Part shown: positions 1 through 6,904 of the stretch, one piece after another
Layout: every line of letters starts with the position of its first letter
How positions within the stretch are numbered: position 1 is the stretch's first letter
NCBI GenBank assembly: GCA_030147645.1
Contig: JASBUY010000206.1
Span: 1-8,562, forward strand
Length of the DNA stretch: 8,562 nucleotides
Source of the DNA: Aquabacter sp.
GTDB taxonomy: Bacteria; Pseudomonadota; Alphaproteobacteria; Rhizobiales; Xanthobacteraceae
Direction: 5' to 3'
Made by a program: the position numbers and the translations under genes
The notes under the pieces: generated by a model
The model's input: the letters and a program-made list of their open reading frames with translations, nothing else
Database searches by the model: none
Told to the model about the DNA's origin: nothing

Positions 1-2
1 TT

Positions 3-872
3 CCGGTATCCACCGACATCGCCTCGGAGTTCCGCTATCGCGAAACGCCCCTCACTGGGGGCGGTGTCACCATCGTCATCTCGCAGTCCGGCGAAACGGC
101 GGATACGCTCGCGTCTCTGCGCTATGCGAAGGAACAGGGTCAGAAGACCATCGCGGTCGTGAATGTCCCCACCTCGACCATCGCGCGCGAGGCCGATCTG
201 GTTCTGCCAACCTTGGCGGGACCGGAAATCGGCGTGGCCTCCACGAAGGCCTTCACCTGCCAGCTGGCCACCCTGGCCTGCCTCGCCGTCGCCCTAGGTC
301 GCGCCCGTGGCCATCTCTCGGCGGAGGATGAAAACCGGCTTGTGCATGCCATGGTCGAAGTGCCCCGTCTCATGACGGAGGCCCTGAAGCTCAGCCCCGA
401 GATCGAATTGCTGGCCCGCACGCTCTCCAAGGCGCGAGACGTGCTCTATCTCGGCCGAGGGACCAATTATCCCTTGGCGCTGGAAGGCGCGCTGAAGCTG
501 AAGGAGATTTCCTACATTCACGCCGAGGGCTATGCCGCCGGCGAGCTGAAGCATGGTCCCATCGCCCTCATCGACGAGACCATGCCGGTGGTTGTGATTG
601 CGCCACATGACCGCATTTTCGAGAAGACCGTTTCCAACATGGAGGAAGTGGCCGCTCGCGGGGGGAGAATCATTCTTGTCACGGATCCGAAGGGCGCCGC
701 TGCGGCTCCGGTGGACGCCGTGCAAAAGCTGATCCTTCCGGAAATGCCGGCAACCGTTGCGCCCCTGGTCTATTCCATCCCGGTTCAGCTCATCGCCTAC
801 CACACGGCGGTTCTCATGGGGACGGACGTCGACCAGCCGCGCAATCTCGCCAAGTCGGTCACGGTCGAGTGA
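3..872 (+). CDS. glmS: Glutamine--fructose-6-phosphate aminotransferase (isomerizing), C-terminal part; 5' end outside window
   Basis: GlmS makes glucosamine-6-phosphate from fructose-6-phosphate and glutamine in the cytoplasm, the first step towards UDP-GlcNAc for peptidoglycan and LPS. The frame is open from base 3 and gives the last 289 residues; family members have about 608, so the glutaminase domain and the start of the first SIS domain are missing. Visible are the sugar-phosphate-binding SQSGETADT motif (residues 27-35 of the fragment), ASTKAF, and a second SIS domain with LEGALKLKEISYIHAEGYAAG and GELKHGP. In the E. coli enzyme the corresponding Glu, His and the Lys in the C-terminal tail act in isomerization, and all three are kept here. 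The C-terminus DVDQPRNLAKSVTVE is essentially the family consensus, so the 3' end is intact. A hairpin follows the stop, and the recG-ybaN unit converges from the other side. Identification is very secure; only the left boundary is artificial. Confidence 0.97.
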   Translation, partial: PVSTDIASEFRYRETPLTGGGVTIVISQSGETADTLASLRYAKEQGQKTIAVVNVPTSTIAREADLVLPTLAGPEIGVASTKAFTCQLATLACLAVALGRARGHLSAEDENRLVHAMVEVPRLMTEALKLSPEIELLARTLSKARDVLYLGRGTNYPLALEGALKLKEISYIHAEGYAAGELKHGPIALIDETMPVVVIAPHDRIFEKTVSNMEEVAARGGRIILVTDPKGAAAAPVDAVQKLILPEMPATVAPLVYSIPVQLIAYHTAVLMGTDVDQPRNLAKSVTVE

Positions 873-874
873 CC

Positions 875-910
875 AGGCAAGGCCGGCCACAAAGGCGGTC
901 GGCCTTGCCT
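875..910 (+). terminator. Probable terminator downstream of glmS
   Basis: A perfect 11-bp inverted repeat (AGGCAAGGCCG at 875-885, CGGCCTTGCCT at 900-910) with a 14-nt loop begins two bases after the glmS stop codon. The downstream tract (CTTATACAT) is only moderately T-rich, so termination may be incomplete. The minus-strand exit is not T-rich, so it is less likely to stop the converging ybaN transcript. Confidence 0.6.
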
Positions 911-968
911 CTTATACATCGTGCAAATTTATGGGACGGGCGTCTTAGAACGTGCGCATCAATTCCCT

Positions 969-1334
969 CTAGTGAGAGGGGCGCGTGACCATGAAGAGCG
1001 CGAGGAGCGCGAACAGGATCCCGAGGCCGATCAGGACCGGGAGGGGCGCTCCGAAATACCAGGAGCCGGTCCACGTTCCGACAAAGCTGCTGAGGGCCAG
1101 GAGCTTCACCGGGAGGGGAATGGCGCCCGTCTCCTGCCAACGTTTGACGCTCGGGCCGAGATAGCGGTTGTTCAGCAGCCACGCTTCAAAGCGCGGCGAT
1201 GTGCGGGCGAAGCACCAGGCGGCGAGAATGAGGAAGACCGTGCCGGGAAGCATCGGCACCACCATCCCGATGGCGCCGATGACCAAGAAAATACACCCTG
1301 CGGCAAACAGGGTCTGGCGCCAAATCCGTTTCAT
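969..1334 (-). CDS. ybaN: YbaN-family (DUF454) small inner-membrane protein
   Basis: This 121-residue membrane protein belongs to the DUF454/YbaN family, whose biochemical function is not established. The family signature is clear: a first hydrophobic segment (about residues 9-40) carrying GAIGMVVPMLPGTVF and then AAWCFARTSPRFEAWLLNN. Next come the soluble stretch GPSVKRWQETGAIP and two more hydrophobic segments (about 75-90 and 96-116). The ATG at 1334 was chosen because it gives the family's usual length and an N-terminus (MKRIWRQ) like that of E. coli YbaN; a longer frame reaching 1421 would only add recG-overlapping sequence. The start sits one base beyond the recG stop (TGAGATG on the minus strand), so the two genes are almost certainly co-transcribed and translationally coupled. 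A short CCCTCT/AGAGGG hairpin (965-980) overlaps the stop codon. Family assignment is strong; the physiological role is unknown. Confidence 0.93.
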   Translation of the reverse strand: MKRIWRQTLFAAGCIFLVIGAIGMVVPMLPGTVFLILAAWCFARTSPRFEAWLLNNRYLGPSVKRWQETGAIPLPVKLLALSSFVGTWTGSWYFGAPLPVLIGLGILFALLALFMVTRPSH

Positions 1335-1335
1335 C

Positions 1336-3429
1336 TCAACCCGCAGATAGAAAGCGCATGGCCGCATCCCGGCCGTGCAGATAGAGCAGCAATCGCGCCG
1401 CGTCGCCGTGTTCCGCGGCAAGACGAGCGTCTAGTGAGAGAATCTGAGCCGCCCGTGTCCGCGCCTCGGTCAGCAAAGGGACGTGGACGTCCATGCGGGC
1501 GAGGGTGAAGCCCGGAAAGCCGCTTTGCCGGGTGCCGAGCACGTCCCCTTCGCCGCGCAGGCGCAGATCCTCCTCGGCGATGGCAAACCCGTCGTCGCTG
1601 GCCCGCATCATCGCAAGCCGCGCCTTCGCGATCTCCCCAAGCGGTGCGCGATACAGCAGCAGGCAGGTGGAGGGCTTGTCGCCGCGTCCCACGCGGCCGC
1701 GAAGCTGGTGCAATTGTGCCAGTCCAAAGCGCTCCGCGTGTTCGATCACCATTAGCGTGGCATTGGGGACATTCACGCCGACCTCCACGACCGTGGTCGC
1801 GACCAGGATGCGCGCCTCGCCCGACGAGAACCGGGCCATGGCCGCGTCCTTTTCGCCGGCCGCCAGGCGGCCATGCACCAAAGCGACGCGCGCGCCGAAC
1901 CGCTCCTGGAGCGCGGCGAAGCGGTCGGTGGCGGTGGCGAGGTCCGTATGCTCGCTTTCTTCCACCAGCGGACAGATCCAATAGACCTGCGCACCGCCGG
2001 CAAGCGCCCGGCCTACCGCCTCGGTTGTTTCCTCCAGCCGGTCGAGGGACACGGCGCGGGTGTCGATCTTCTGCCGGCCGGGCGGCTTCTCCCGCAATTC
2101 CGAAAGGGCCATGTCCCCGAACAGGGTGAGGATGAGCGTGCGGGGAATAGGCGTGGCCGTCATCAGCAAGAGGTCGGCGGTTTCGCCCTTTCGGGACAGC
2201 GCAAGACGCTGCTCCACGCCGAACCGGTGCTGCTCGTCCACGATGGCCAGTGCCAGGTCGCGGAAGACCACATCGGGCTGGATCACCGCATGGGTGCCGA
2301 TGAGCAGGTCGATATGTCCGCTGGCGAGGTCCGAGAGGAGGGTGGCGCGCGGGCGTCCTTTTTCGCGCCCCGTCAGCAGAGCGCAGCGCAGGCCGGCAGC
2401 CGCCGCTAATGGGGCGATCGTCTCATGATGCTGGCGCGCCAAGACTTCGGTCGGCGCCATCAGCGCGGCCTGTCGGCCCGCTTCCGCGACACAGCCGGCC
2501 GCCATCAATGCCACGATGGTCTTGCCGGACCCCACATCGCCTTGCAGCAGCCGCAGCATCCGCTTTTCCGACCCAATGTCGACCCGGATGTCGGCAATGG
2601 CTGCGCGCTGCGCGGCGGTCAGGGCGAAGGGGAGGGCGGTTTCGATCTTGCTTATGAGACGTCCGTCGCCCGTGGTCGCCTGCCCGCCGACGGCAGTTTG
2701 TTGCGCGCGGGTCAGGGCGAGGGTCAATTGGTGCGCGTAGAGTTCCTCGAAGGCGAGACGCTGCCACGCGGGCCCTGCGACTGCGATATCCGCGAGCCTT
2801 TGGGGGCGGTGAATGCGCTCCAGCGCCTGCTTGAATGTGGGCCAGCCCTTTTCCACGACCAGATCGGGAGGCAGGGTCTCCGGCAGATCAGGAAGACGGC
2901 CGAGCGCTGCATCCATGGCGCGGCGCAACTGGCCGCTGCCGAGCCCCTCCACAAGGGGATAAACCGGCTCGATGGGCGGCAGCCGCGCCAGTCCCGCCGC
3001 ATCGAGGATGCGGTCCGGATGGGTCATCTGCCGCATGCCGTCATAAAGGGTGATCCGCCCGCACAGCCAGCGCGTGGCACCCACCGGAAGCATCCGCTCC
3101 AGCACGGCGGCGTCCAGATGGAAATGCACCAGCGTCAGATCGCCGGTGCCGTCGCTGACCAGGGTCCGATGAGGCGCCCGCCGACCTGGGGGCGCGGGAA
3201 AATGAGCTTCCACACGCACTTCGACCGTAACGTCGGTGTCCGGCACCGCTTCGGCGAGGGTGGGGCGCGCTCTGCGGTCCACGAAACCCGAGGGCAGGTG
3301 GAACAGAAGGTCCAGCACGCGCGGCGGTTCGCGATCCAGCAGGCGCGCGAACGGGCGCTCCATCTTGGGGCCGATACCCTTCAGGCTTGTCAGCGGGGCA
3401 AAGAGGGGATCGAGCAAAGCGGGGCGCAT
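1336..3429 (-). CDS. recG: ATP-dependent DNA helicase RecG
   Basis: RecG is a superfamily 2 double-stranded DNA translocase that reverses stalled replication forks and branch-migrates Holliday junctions and D-loops. The 697-residue length is normal. An N-terminal wedge/OB region comes first: LTSLKGIGPKM near residue 13 and the OB-fold strand GDLTLVHFH near 96. The helicase core follows, with Walker A GDVGSGKT (297-304), APTEVLARQH (325-334), the RecG-type Walker B DEQHRFG (398-404), motif III TATPIPRTL (424-432), VHGRL (518-522), and motif VI QLRGRVGRG (575-583). The C-terminal TRG region contains DLRLRGEGDVLGTRQSG (621-637). The ATG at 3429 was chosen because MRPALLDPLFAPLTSLKG matches typical alphaproteobacterial RecG N-termini. 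The same frame stays open to 3732, but that extension is antisense to pcm and looks non-coding. No good ribosome-binding site precedes the chosen ATG. It is followed one base later by ybaN and is divergent from pcm. Confidence 0.97.
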   Translation of the reverse strand: MRPALLDPLFAPLTSLKGIGPKMERPFARLLDREPPRVLDLLFHLPSGFVDRRARPTLAEAVPDTDVTVEVRVEAHFPAPPGRRAPHRTLVSDGTGDLTLVHFHLDAAVLERMLPVGATRWLCGRITLYDGMRQMTHPDRILDAAGLARLPPIEPVYPLVEGLGSGQLRRAMDAALGRLPDLPETLPPDLVVEKGWPTFKQALERIHRPQRLADIAVAGPAWQRLAFEELYAHQLTLALTRAQQTAVGGQATTGDGRLISKIETALPFALTAAQRAAIADIRVDIGSEKRMLRLLQGDVGSGKTIVALMAAGCVAEAGRQAALMAPTEVLARQHHETIAPLAAAAGLRCALLTGREKGRPRATLLSDLASGHIDLLIGTHAVIQPDVVFRDLALAIVDEQHRFGVEQRLALSRKGETADLLLMTATPIPRTLILTLFGDMALSELREKPPGRQKIDTRAVSLDRLEETTEAVGRALAGGAQVYWICPLVEESEHTDLATATDRFAALQERFGARVALVHGRLAAGEKDAAMARFSSGEARILVATTVVEVGVNVPNATLMVIEHAERFGLAQLHQLRGRVGRGDKPSTCLLLYRAPLGEIAKARLAMMRASDDGFAIAEEDLRLRGEGDVLGTRQSGFPGFTLARMDVHVPLLTEARTRAAQILSLDARLAAEHGDAARLLLYLHGRDAAMRFLSAG

Positions 3430-3537
3430 GCGCCGGCAAGGTGACGAAGGAGGGTCGCATCCGCAAGCCCCGCGCTCCGCGCCACCCGCTGGTTGGAGGA
3501 TTTCTGGTAAAGTGGGGGCGCGCCAGTGCGCGACGGC

Positions 3538-3542
3538 GAGGA
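3538..3542 (+). promoter_or_regulatory. Shine-Dalgarno-like GAGGA close to the pcm start
   Basis: GAGGA ends only two bases before the pcm ATG at 3545, closer than the usual 5-9 bases. No other in-frame ATG lies near, and the protein alignment logic (ERAAFV about ten residues in) favours this start, so the site either works inefficiently or is incidental. A small hairpin (CGCGC-CAGT-GCGCG, 3519-3532) lies just upstream. Confidence 0.4.
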
Positions 3543-3544
3543 CC

Positions 3545-4198
3545 ATGACGCAGATCCATCCGCAGGAAACCGAGCGCGCCGCCTTCGTCAAATCGCTGCG
3601 CCATAAGGGCGCGGCCGGCGAGTCCGTGTTGCATGCCATGAGCCTCGTGCCGCGCGAATTGTTCGTCGATCCCGCGCTCCGCGCCCACGCCCATGACGAC
3701 GTGGCATTGCCCATCGCCTGCGGCCAGACCATGTCCCAGCCGAGTCTGGTCGCTCAGATGACCGAGGCGCTTGGCGTCACCGCGACCCATCGCGTGTTGG
3801 AGGTGGGCACCGGTTCCGGCTATCAGGCCGCTTTGCTCTCGCATCTTGCCGCGGAAGTTGTAACCCTCGATCGATATCGGACCCTCGTGTCCGAAGCGGT
3901 GGCTCGCTTCCAGGTCCTGGGATTGCGAAACGTCACAGCCTTCGTCGCGGATGGTCGCATCGGCATGCCTGCGCGCGCACCCTTCGACCGCATCATGATC
4001 ACCGCCGCGACCGGCGAAGTGCCGCGCGCCTTGTTCGACCAGTTGCGCATCGACGGCATCCTGGTGGCGCCGGTCGGCGAACCTTCCGCCATCCAGACGT
4101 TGACGCGATTTCAGAAGGGGGTCGGCGGGGTGACCGAGACACGCCTGATGGATGTGCGGTTCGTTCCGCTGCTCGAAGGGGTATCCGCGACTTTGTGA
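3545..4198 (+). CDS. pcm: Protein-L-isoaspartate O-methyltransferase
   Basis: Pcm uses S-adenosylmethionine to methylate L-isoaspartyl residues in age-damaged proteins, starting their repair to aspartate; it is cytosolic. The 217-residue length is typical. Family features in order are VPRELFVDPALRAHAHDDVALPI (about 35-57), the conserved GQTMSQPSLVAQM (60-72) with the active-site-region serine 64, and SAM-binding motif I VLEVGTGSGYQAALL (84-98). After these come the acidic position in TLDR (Asp109, where many homologues have Glu), ADGRIG (135-140), the post-motif PFDRIMITAA (146-155), and the C-terminal DGILVAPVGEPSAIQTLTRFQK. The start was chosen because upstream in-frame sequence is antisense to recG and has no Pcm character. 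It diverges from recG across 115 bp in which I could not identify a convincing promoter, and precedes the hydrolase gene by 78 bp. In many relatives pcm sits near surE and a LysM/M23 gene; the latter is two genes downstream here. Confidence 0.95.
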   Translation: MTQIHPQETERAAFVKSLRHKGAAGESVLHAMSLVPRELFVDPALRAHAHDDVALPIACGQTMSQPSLVAQMTEALGVTATHRVLEVGTGSGYQAALLSHLAAEVVTLDRYRTLVSEAVARFQVLGLRNVTAFVADGRIGMPARAPFDRIMITAATGEVPRALFDQLRIDGILVAPVGEPSAIQTLTRFQKGVGGVTETRLMDVRFVPLLEGVSATL

Positions 4199-4264
4199 CC
4201 GCAAGAGATACGCCTGGAATTGCGTGTCCGTCCGCCCTCGGCTATCGACCTTTGACTGGGACCG

Positions 4265-4269
4265 AGGAG
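4265..4269 (+). promoter_or_regulatory. Ribosome-binding site of the DUF900 lipoprotein gene
   Basis: AGGAG (part of GAGGAG) lies seven bases before the ATG at 4277. This is good spacing and supports the start that yields an intact lipoprotein signal peptide. Confidence 0.7.
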
Positions 4270-4276
4270 CGTCCGG

Positions 4277-5539
4277 ATGAGAGGGCCGTCGGCCATCCTT
4301 ATGTGCCTTGCCGGCGCCCTGCTTCTGGCAGGCTGCGCGAGCCGCCCTGCGGGAATTCTGATCCCCGTTCAGGCCAGCGTTCCCGGCGCAAGTTCGGTCC
4401 AGATGATCGTCGCGACGACGCGCGCCCCCGTGAAGGGCGGTGATCTATACGGCGGTGAGCGGGCACGCGAGCCGGGCTTTGCCGAGATCACCGTCTCGAT
4501 TCCGCCGGACGGGTCGCGCACGGTGGGTGAGGTCCAATGGCCGCGAAGCGTGCCCGGCAATCCGCAGACGGATTTCGTCACCACCGAAGCGGACATCGTC
4601 ACGCAGAAGCAGGCCGAAACCTGGTTCAACCAGCGCGTCCGGGCCACGCCCGGCCGACGCGCCCTGGTCTTCATTCACGGCTATAACAACCGCTTCGAGG
4701 ATGCCGTTTTCAGGTTTGCCCAGATCGTTCATGATTCAGGCGCCGACGTCGTCCCTGTCCTCTTCACCTGGCCCTCGCGGGGCAGCCTCCTGGCCTATGG
4801 CTATGACCGCGAAAGCGCCTCTTACTCCCGCGATGCGCTGGAGCGGCTGCTGACGTTCATGGCCAAGGACCCGAGCGTGGGCGAGATCTCTATCCTCGCG
4901 CATTCCATGGGCAATTGGGTGACGATGGAAGCGCTCCGGCAGATGGCAATCCGCAACGGCCGAATCCTTCCCAAGATCAAGACCGTCATGCTCGCGGCGC
5001 CCGATGTGGACGTGGACATTTTCGGCACGCAACTGGCCGATATCGGCGCCAACCGCCCGAGTTTCACCCTCTTTGTCTCCCAGGACGACCGCGCGCTCCA
5101 GGTCTCTCAGCGCGTCTGGGGCTCCAGGGCGCGCCTCGGGCAGGTGGACCCCAATGCCGAGCCCTACCGGTCTCAGTTCGAGGCCGAGAAGATCACGGTC
5201 ATCGACCTTACGAAGCTGAATACCGGCGATCGGCTGAATCACGGCAAATTCGCCGAAAGCCCGGACGTTGTGCGGATGATCGGCGCTCGGCTTGCCGCAG
5301 GCCAGACCTTGACCGATGGGCGCGAAGGCGTGGGAGACCGGATCATTCAGGTGACCAGCGGTGCGGCTGCCAGCATCGGAACGGCTGCGGGCGTCGTCAT
5401 CTCGGCGCCAGTGGCCGTCATCGATCCGTCTTCCCGCGAGAATTTCGGCGCCCAGGTGGAGCAATTGGGGACGACGGTAAGCGGAACGGCCACCTCGACC
5501 GGAAACCTCCTGACCACGCCGCCCAAGCTCAATCCTTGA
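4277..5539 (+). CDS. Alpha/beta hydrolase lipoprotein, DUF900/COG4782 family
   Basis: This 420-residue protein is a predicted serine hydrolase (esterase/lipase-like) of the DUF900 family; its substrate is unknown. The N-terminus is a lipoprotein signal peptide with a hydrophobic core and lipobox LAGC, placing the acylated cysteine at residue 20. Asp is absent at the next position, so E. coli-type sorting rules would send it to the outer membrane. The fold markers in order are VATTRAP (45-51), the oxyanion-side strand VFIHGYNNRFEDAVFRFAQI (131-150), LFTWPSRGSLLAYGYDRESA (162-181), and the nucleophile elbow AHSMGNW with Ser210. Next come LAAPDVDVDIF (239-249) with the likely acid Asp, and LNHGKFAESPDV with the probable catalytic His322. 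About 95 residues follow the His, rich in Gly, Ala, Thr and Ser, and may be a flexible tail. It lies between pcm and an NlpD-like lipoprotein on the same strand, suggesting an envelope role by context only. Family assignment is strong; function is open. Confidence 0.9.
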   Translation: MRGPSAILMCLAGALLLAGCASRPAGILIPVQASVPGASSVQMIVATTRAPVKGGDLYGGERAREPGFAEITVSIPPDGSRTVGEVQWPRSVPGNPQTDFVTTEADIVTQKQAETWFNQRVRATPGRRALVFIHGYNNRFEDAVFRFAQIVHDSGADVVPVLFTWPSRGSLLAYGYDRESASYSRDALERLLTFMAKDPSVGEISILAHSMGNWVTMEALRQMAIRNGRILPKIKTVMLAAPDVDVDIFGTQLADIGANRPSFTLFVSQDDRALQVSQRVWGSRARLGQVDPNAEPYRSQFEAEKITVIDLTKLNTGDRLNHGKFAESPDVVRMIGARLAAGQTLTDGREGVGDRIIQVTSGAAASIGTAAGVVISAPVAVIDPSSRENFGAQVEQLGTTVSGTATSTGNLLTTPPKLNP

Positions 5540-5552
5540 GCCCAAGTCTGTG

Positions 5553-5569
5553 TTGCGAAAATGTCGCAA
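5553..5569. promoter_or_regulatory. Short inverted repeat, possible operator
   Basis: TTGCGA at 5553-5558 and TCGCAA at 5564-5569 form a perfect 6-bp inverted repeat around a 5-bp spacer, the size of a dimeric repressor site. It lies 14 bases after the hydrolase stop codon and has no T-tract, so it is not a good terminator. The role is inferred from shape and position only. Confidence 0.3.
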
Positions 5570-5601
5570 GCGAGCGGCAAATGTCAGCAATTTCGCCACA
5601 T

Positions 5602-5631
5602 TTAAGCGGGTGTTTACCCCCGCCCGCTTAA
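5602..5631. promoter_or_regulatory. 9-bp inverted repeat with near-match to a CtrA site, upstream of the NlpD-like gene
   Basis: TTAAGCGGG (5602-5610) and CCCGCTTAA (5623-5631) are perfect inverted arms around a 12-base loop. The left arm starts TTAA-N7-TTTAC (5602-5617), one mismatch from the alphaproteobacterial CtrA recognition sequence TTAA-N7-TTAAC, and ends 48 bases before the ATG of the NlpD-like gene. No T-tract follows, which argues against a simple terminator. It could be an operator, a cell-cycle regulator site or a structured 5' leader; the sequence alone does not decide. Confidence 0.4.
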
Positions 5632-5665
5632 CTGGCCGCAGTTCGTATCGTGCGAGTGCGGTGAC

Positions 5666-6877
5666 ATGCTTCCTTCCTGCAAGTCCCTCGGGTCCAGCGC
5701 TTTGGTGAAGCTTGCCGCTGTCGGTCTGGCATCGGCAGCCTTGGCTGGCTGCAGCTCGGATTCCGCGCGCCTCGCCTCCCTCTCCAGTCCCTATCCGGCC
5801 TCGACGCAGGGCTCGTCGGAGGTGACCGGCTCGCTCGGTGCCGCGCCCACCGCCAGGGTTGAGTCGGCGCCCATCGGTGCGCCCTATCAGTCGGCGCAGC
5901 TTCCCCCGGTCGCCGCTCCCAGCGGCCCTCCGGTCGCCTATGCGCCAACGGCGGCGCCGTCCGAGCCTCCTTATGCGTCGGCAGTCCATGCTGCCCCGGC
6001 CCGCCCGGCGGGCGCGACCCATGTGGTGGTCGGCGGCGAGACGCTGACGTCCATCGCGCGAAGCTATGGCATGACAACGGCGCAGCTCGCGTCCACCAAC
6101 GGCATTTCTCCTGACGCGCCCCTGCGCATCGGCCAGAATTTGATCGTGCCTCCGGCAGCCGCCGGCAATCTTGCGGCGGCTCCCGCGCCGCGCAGCGTCA
6201 CGCCTGCCGTGGTCGCCGCCCCGGTCGCGCCGCCCGCCGCAAAGCCCGCGCCCATGGTGGCTGCTGCGCCTCCTCCGGCCGCGCCGGCTCCCGTGGCGTC
6301 GGCTCCCAAGCCTGCGGCTCAGGCCTCGGCGTCTGTGGCTCCGGCCGCTGCTGCGCCGACCATGGCGGTCGCCACGGCCGCTCCGGCAACCAGCGCCACG
6401 CCCGCCGCCGGTTCGAAGACCGCGTCGGGCAAGCCGGCTGCACCCGCCGCTGCGGCTGCAGAAGAGGTTGACGACGCGCCCCGCACGGGCGGCTCGGGAC
6501 CGCAATTCCGGGCCCCGGTTCGCGGGCGGGTTATTTCGACCTTTGGGCCGAAGCCGGGCGGAACCCGCAATGACGGCGTGAACTTCGCCGTGCCGGAAGG
6601 CACCAGCGTGCGCGCGGCTGAGGACGGCACGGTGGCCTATGCGGGCAACGAGCTGAAGGGATACGGCAATCTGGTGCTCATCAAGCACGCTGACGGATAT
6701 GTCACGGCGTATGCTCACAACAGCGAACTGATGGTGAAGCGCGGCGATACCGTTCGGCGCGGCCAGATCGTCGCCAAGGCCGGTCAGAGCGGCGGGGTCG
6801 CGACGCCCCAGCTGCACTTCGAGATCCGCAAGGGGTCTCAGCCGGTCGACCCGAGCCAGTATGTGGCGGGTCTGTGA
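5666..6877 (+). CDS. NlpD-like lipoprotein with LysM and degenerate LytM (M23) domains
   Basis: This 403-residue envelope lipoprotein is predicted to bind peptidoglycan and activate a cell-wall amidase, as NlpD and EnvC do in E. coli. The signal peptide ends in lipobox LAGC with Cys29. A Pro/Ser/Ala-rich stretch (about 40-115) precedes one LysM domain (about 118-162: HVVVGGETLTSIARSYGM, LASTNGI, LRIGQNLIVP). A very Ala/Pro-rich linker (about 163-268) leads to the LytM/M23 domain (about 280-400) with TVAYAGNELKGYGNLVLIKH, TAYAHNSELMV and LHFEIRKG. The first zinc motif, normally HxGxD, reads N302-D-G-V-N306, and the HxH motif reads Q382-L-H384, so three metal or catalytic positions are lost while His351 and His384 remain. 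This is the pattern of non-catalytic activators. Automatic annotation would likely call it an M23 metallopeptidase. The ATG at 5666 has a poor ribosome-binding site but gives an intact lipoprotein signal. A strong terminator follows. Confidence 0.92.
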   Translation: MLPSCKSLGSSALVKLAAVGLASAALAGCSSDSARLASLSSPYPASTQGSSEVTGSLGAAPTARVESAPIGAPYQSAQLPPVAAPSGPPVAYAPTAAPSEPPYASAVHAAPARPAGATHVVVGGETLTSIARSYGMTTAQLASTNGISPDAPLRIGQNLIVPPAAAGNLAAAPAPRSVTPAVVAAPVAPPAAKPAPMVAAAPPPAAPAPVASAPKPAAQASASVAPAAAAPTMAVATAAPATSATPAAGSKTASGKPAAPAAAAAEEVDDAPRTGGSGPQFRAPVRGRVISTFGPKPGGTRNDGVNFAVPEGTSVRAAEDGTVAYAGNELKGYGNLVLIKHADGYVTAYAHNSELMVKRGDTVRRGQIVAKAGQSGGVATPQLHFEIRKGSQPVDPSQYVAGL

Positions 6878-6904
6878 TCTGAATTGCCGACCAAGACCGA
6901 AACA

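Noticed and set aside
965..980. CCCTCT-AGTG-AGAGGG hairpin at the ybaN stop codon as a terminator
   Set aside because: The stem is only six base pairs and no T-run follows on either strand.
2425..3444. A 339-codon plus-strand frame opposite recG
   Set aside because: It is a shadow frame of a clear RecG coding sequence with no recognisable domain.
3430..3732. A 101-residue N-terminal extension of RecG
   Set aside because: The frame is open, but the sequence is antisense to pcm and unlike RecG; starting at 3429 gives the normal family length and N-terminus.
3041..4204. A 387-codon minus-strand frame over pcm and the recG start
   Set aside because: It overlaps two real genes in the wrong frame and shows no protein family character.
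4220..4248. TTGCGT-N17-TATCGA as a promoter for the hydrolase gene
   Set aside because: Only three of six bases match in each box, which is expected often by chance; the 78-bp gap to pcm also fits co-transcription.
6152..6470. The Ala/Pro-rich stretch of the NlpD-like gene as a tandem DNA repeat
   Set aside because: The protein is low in complexity, but the DNA shows no regular repeat unit; it is an ordinary flexible linker.
4736..6817. A 693-codon open frame on the minus strand across the hydrolase and NlpD-like genes
   Set aside because: It is antisense to two well-supported genes, its translation is Arg/Gly/His-rich low-complexity sequence, and it matches no family; high GC content suppresses stop codons in this frame.
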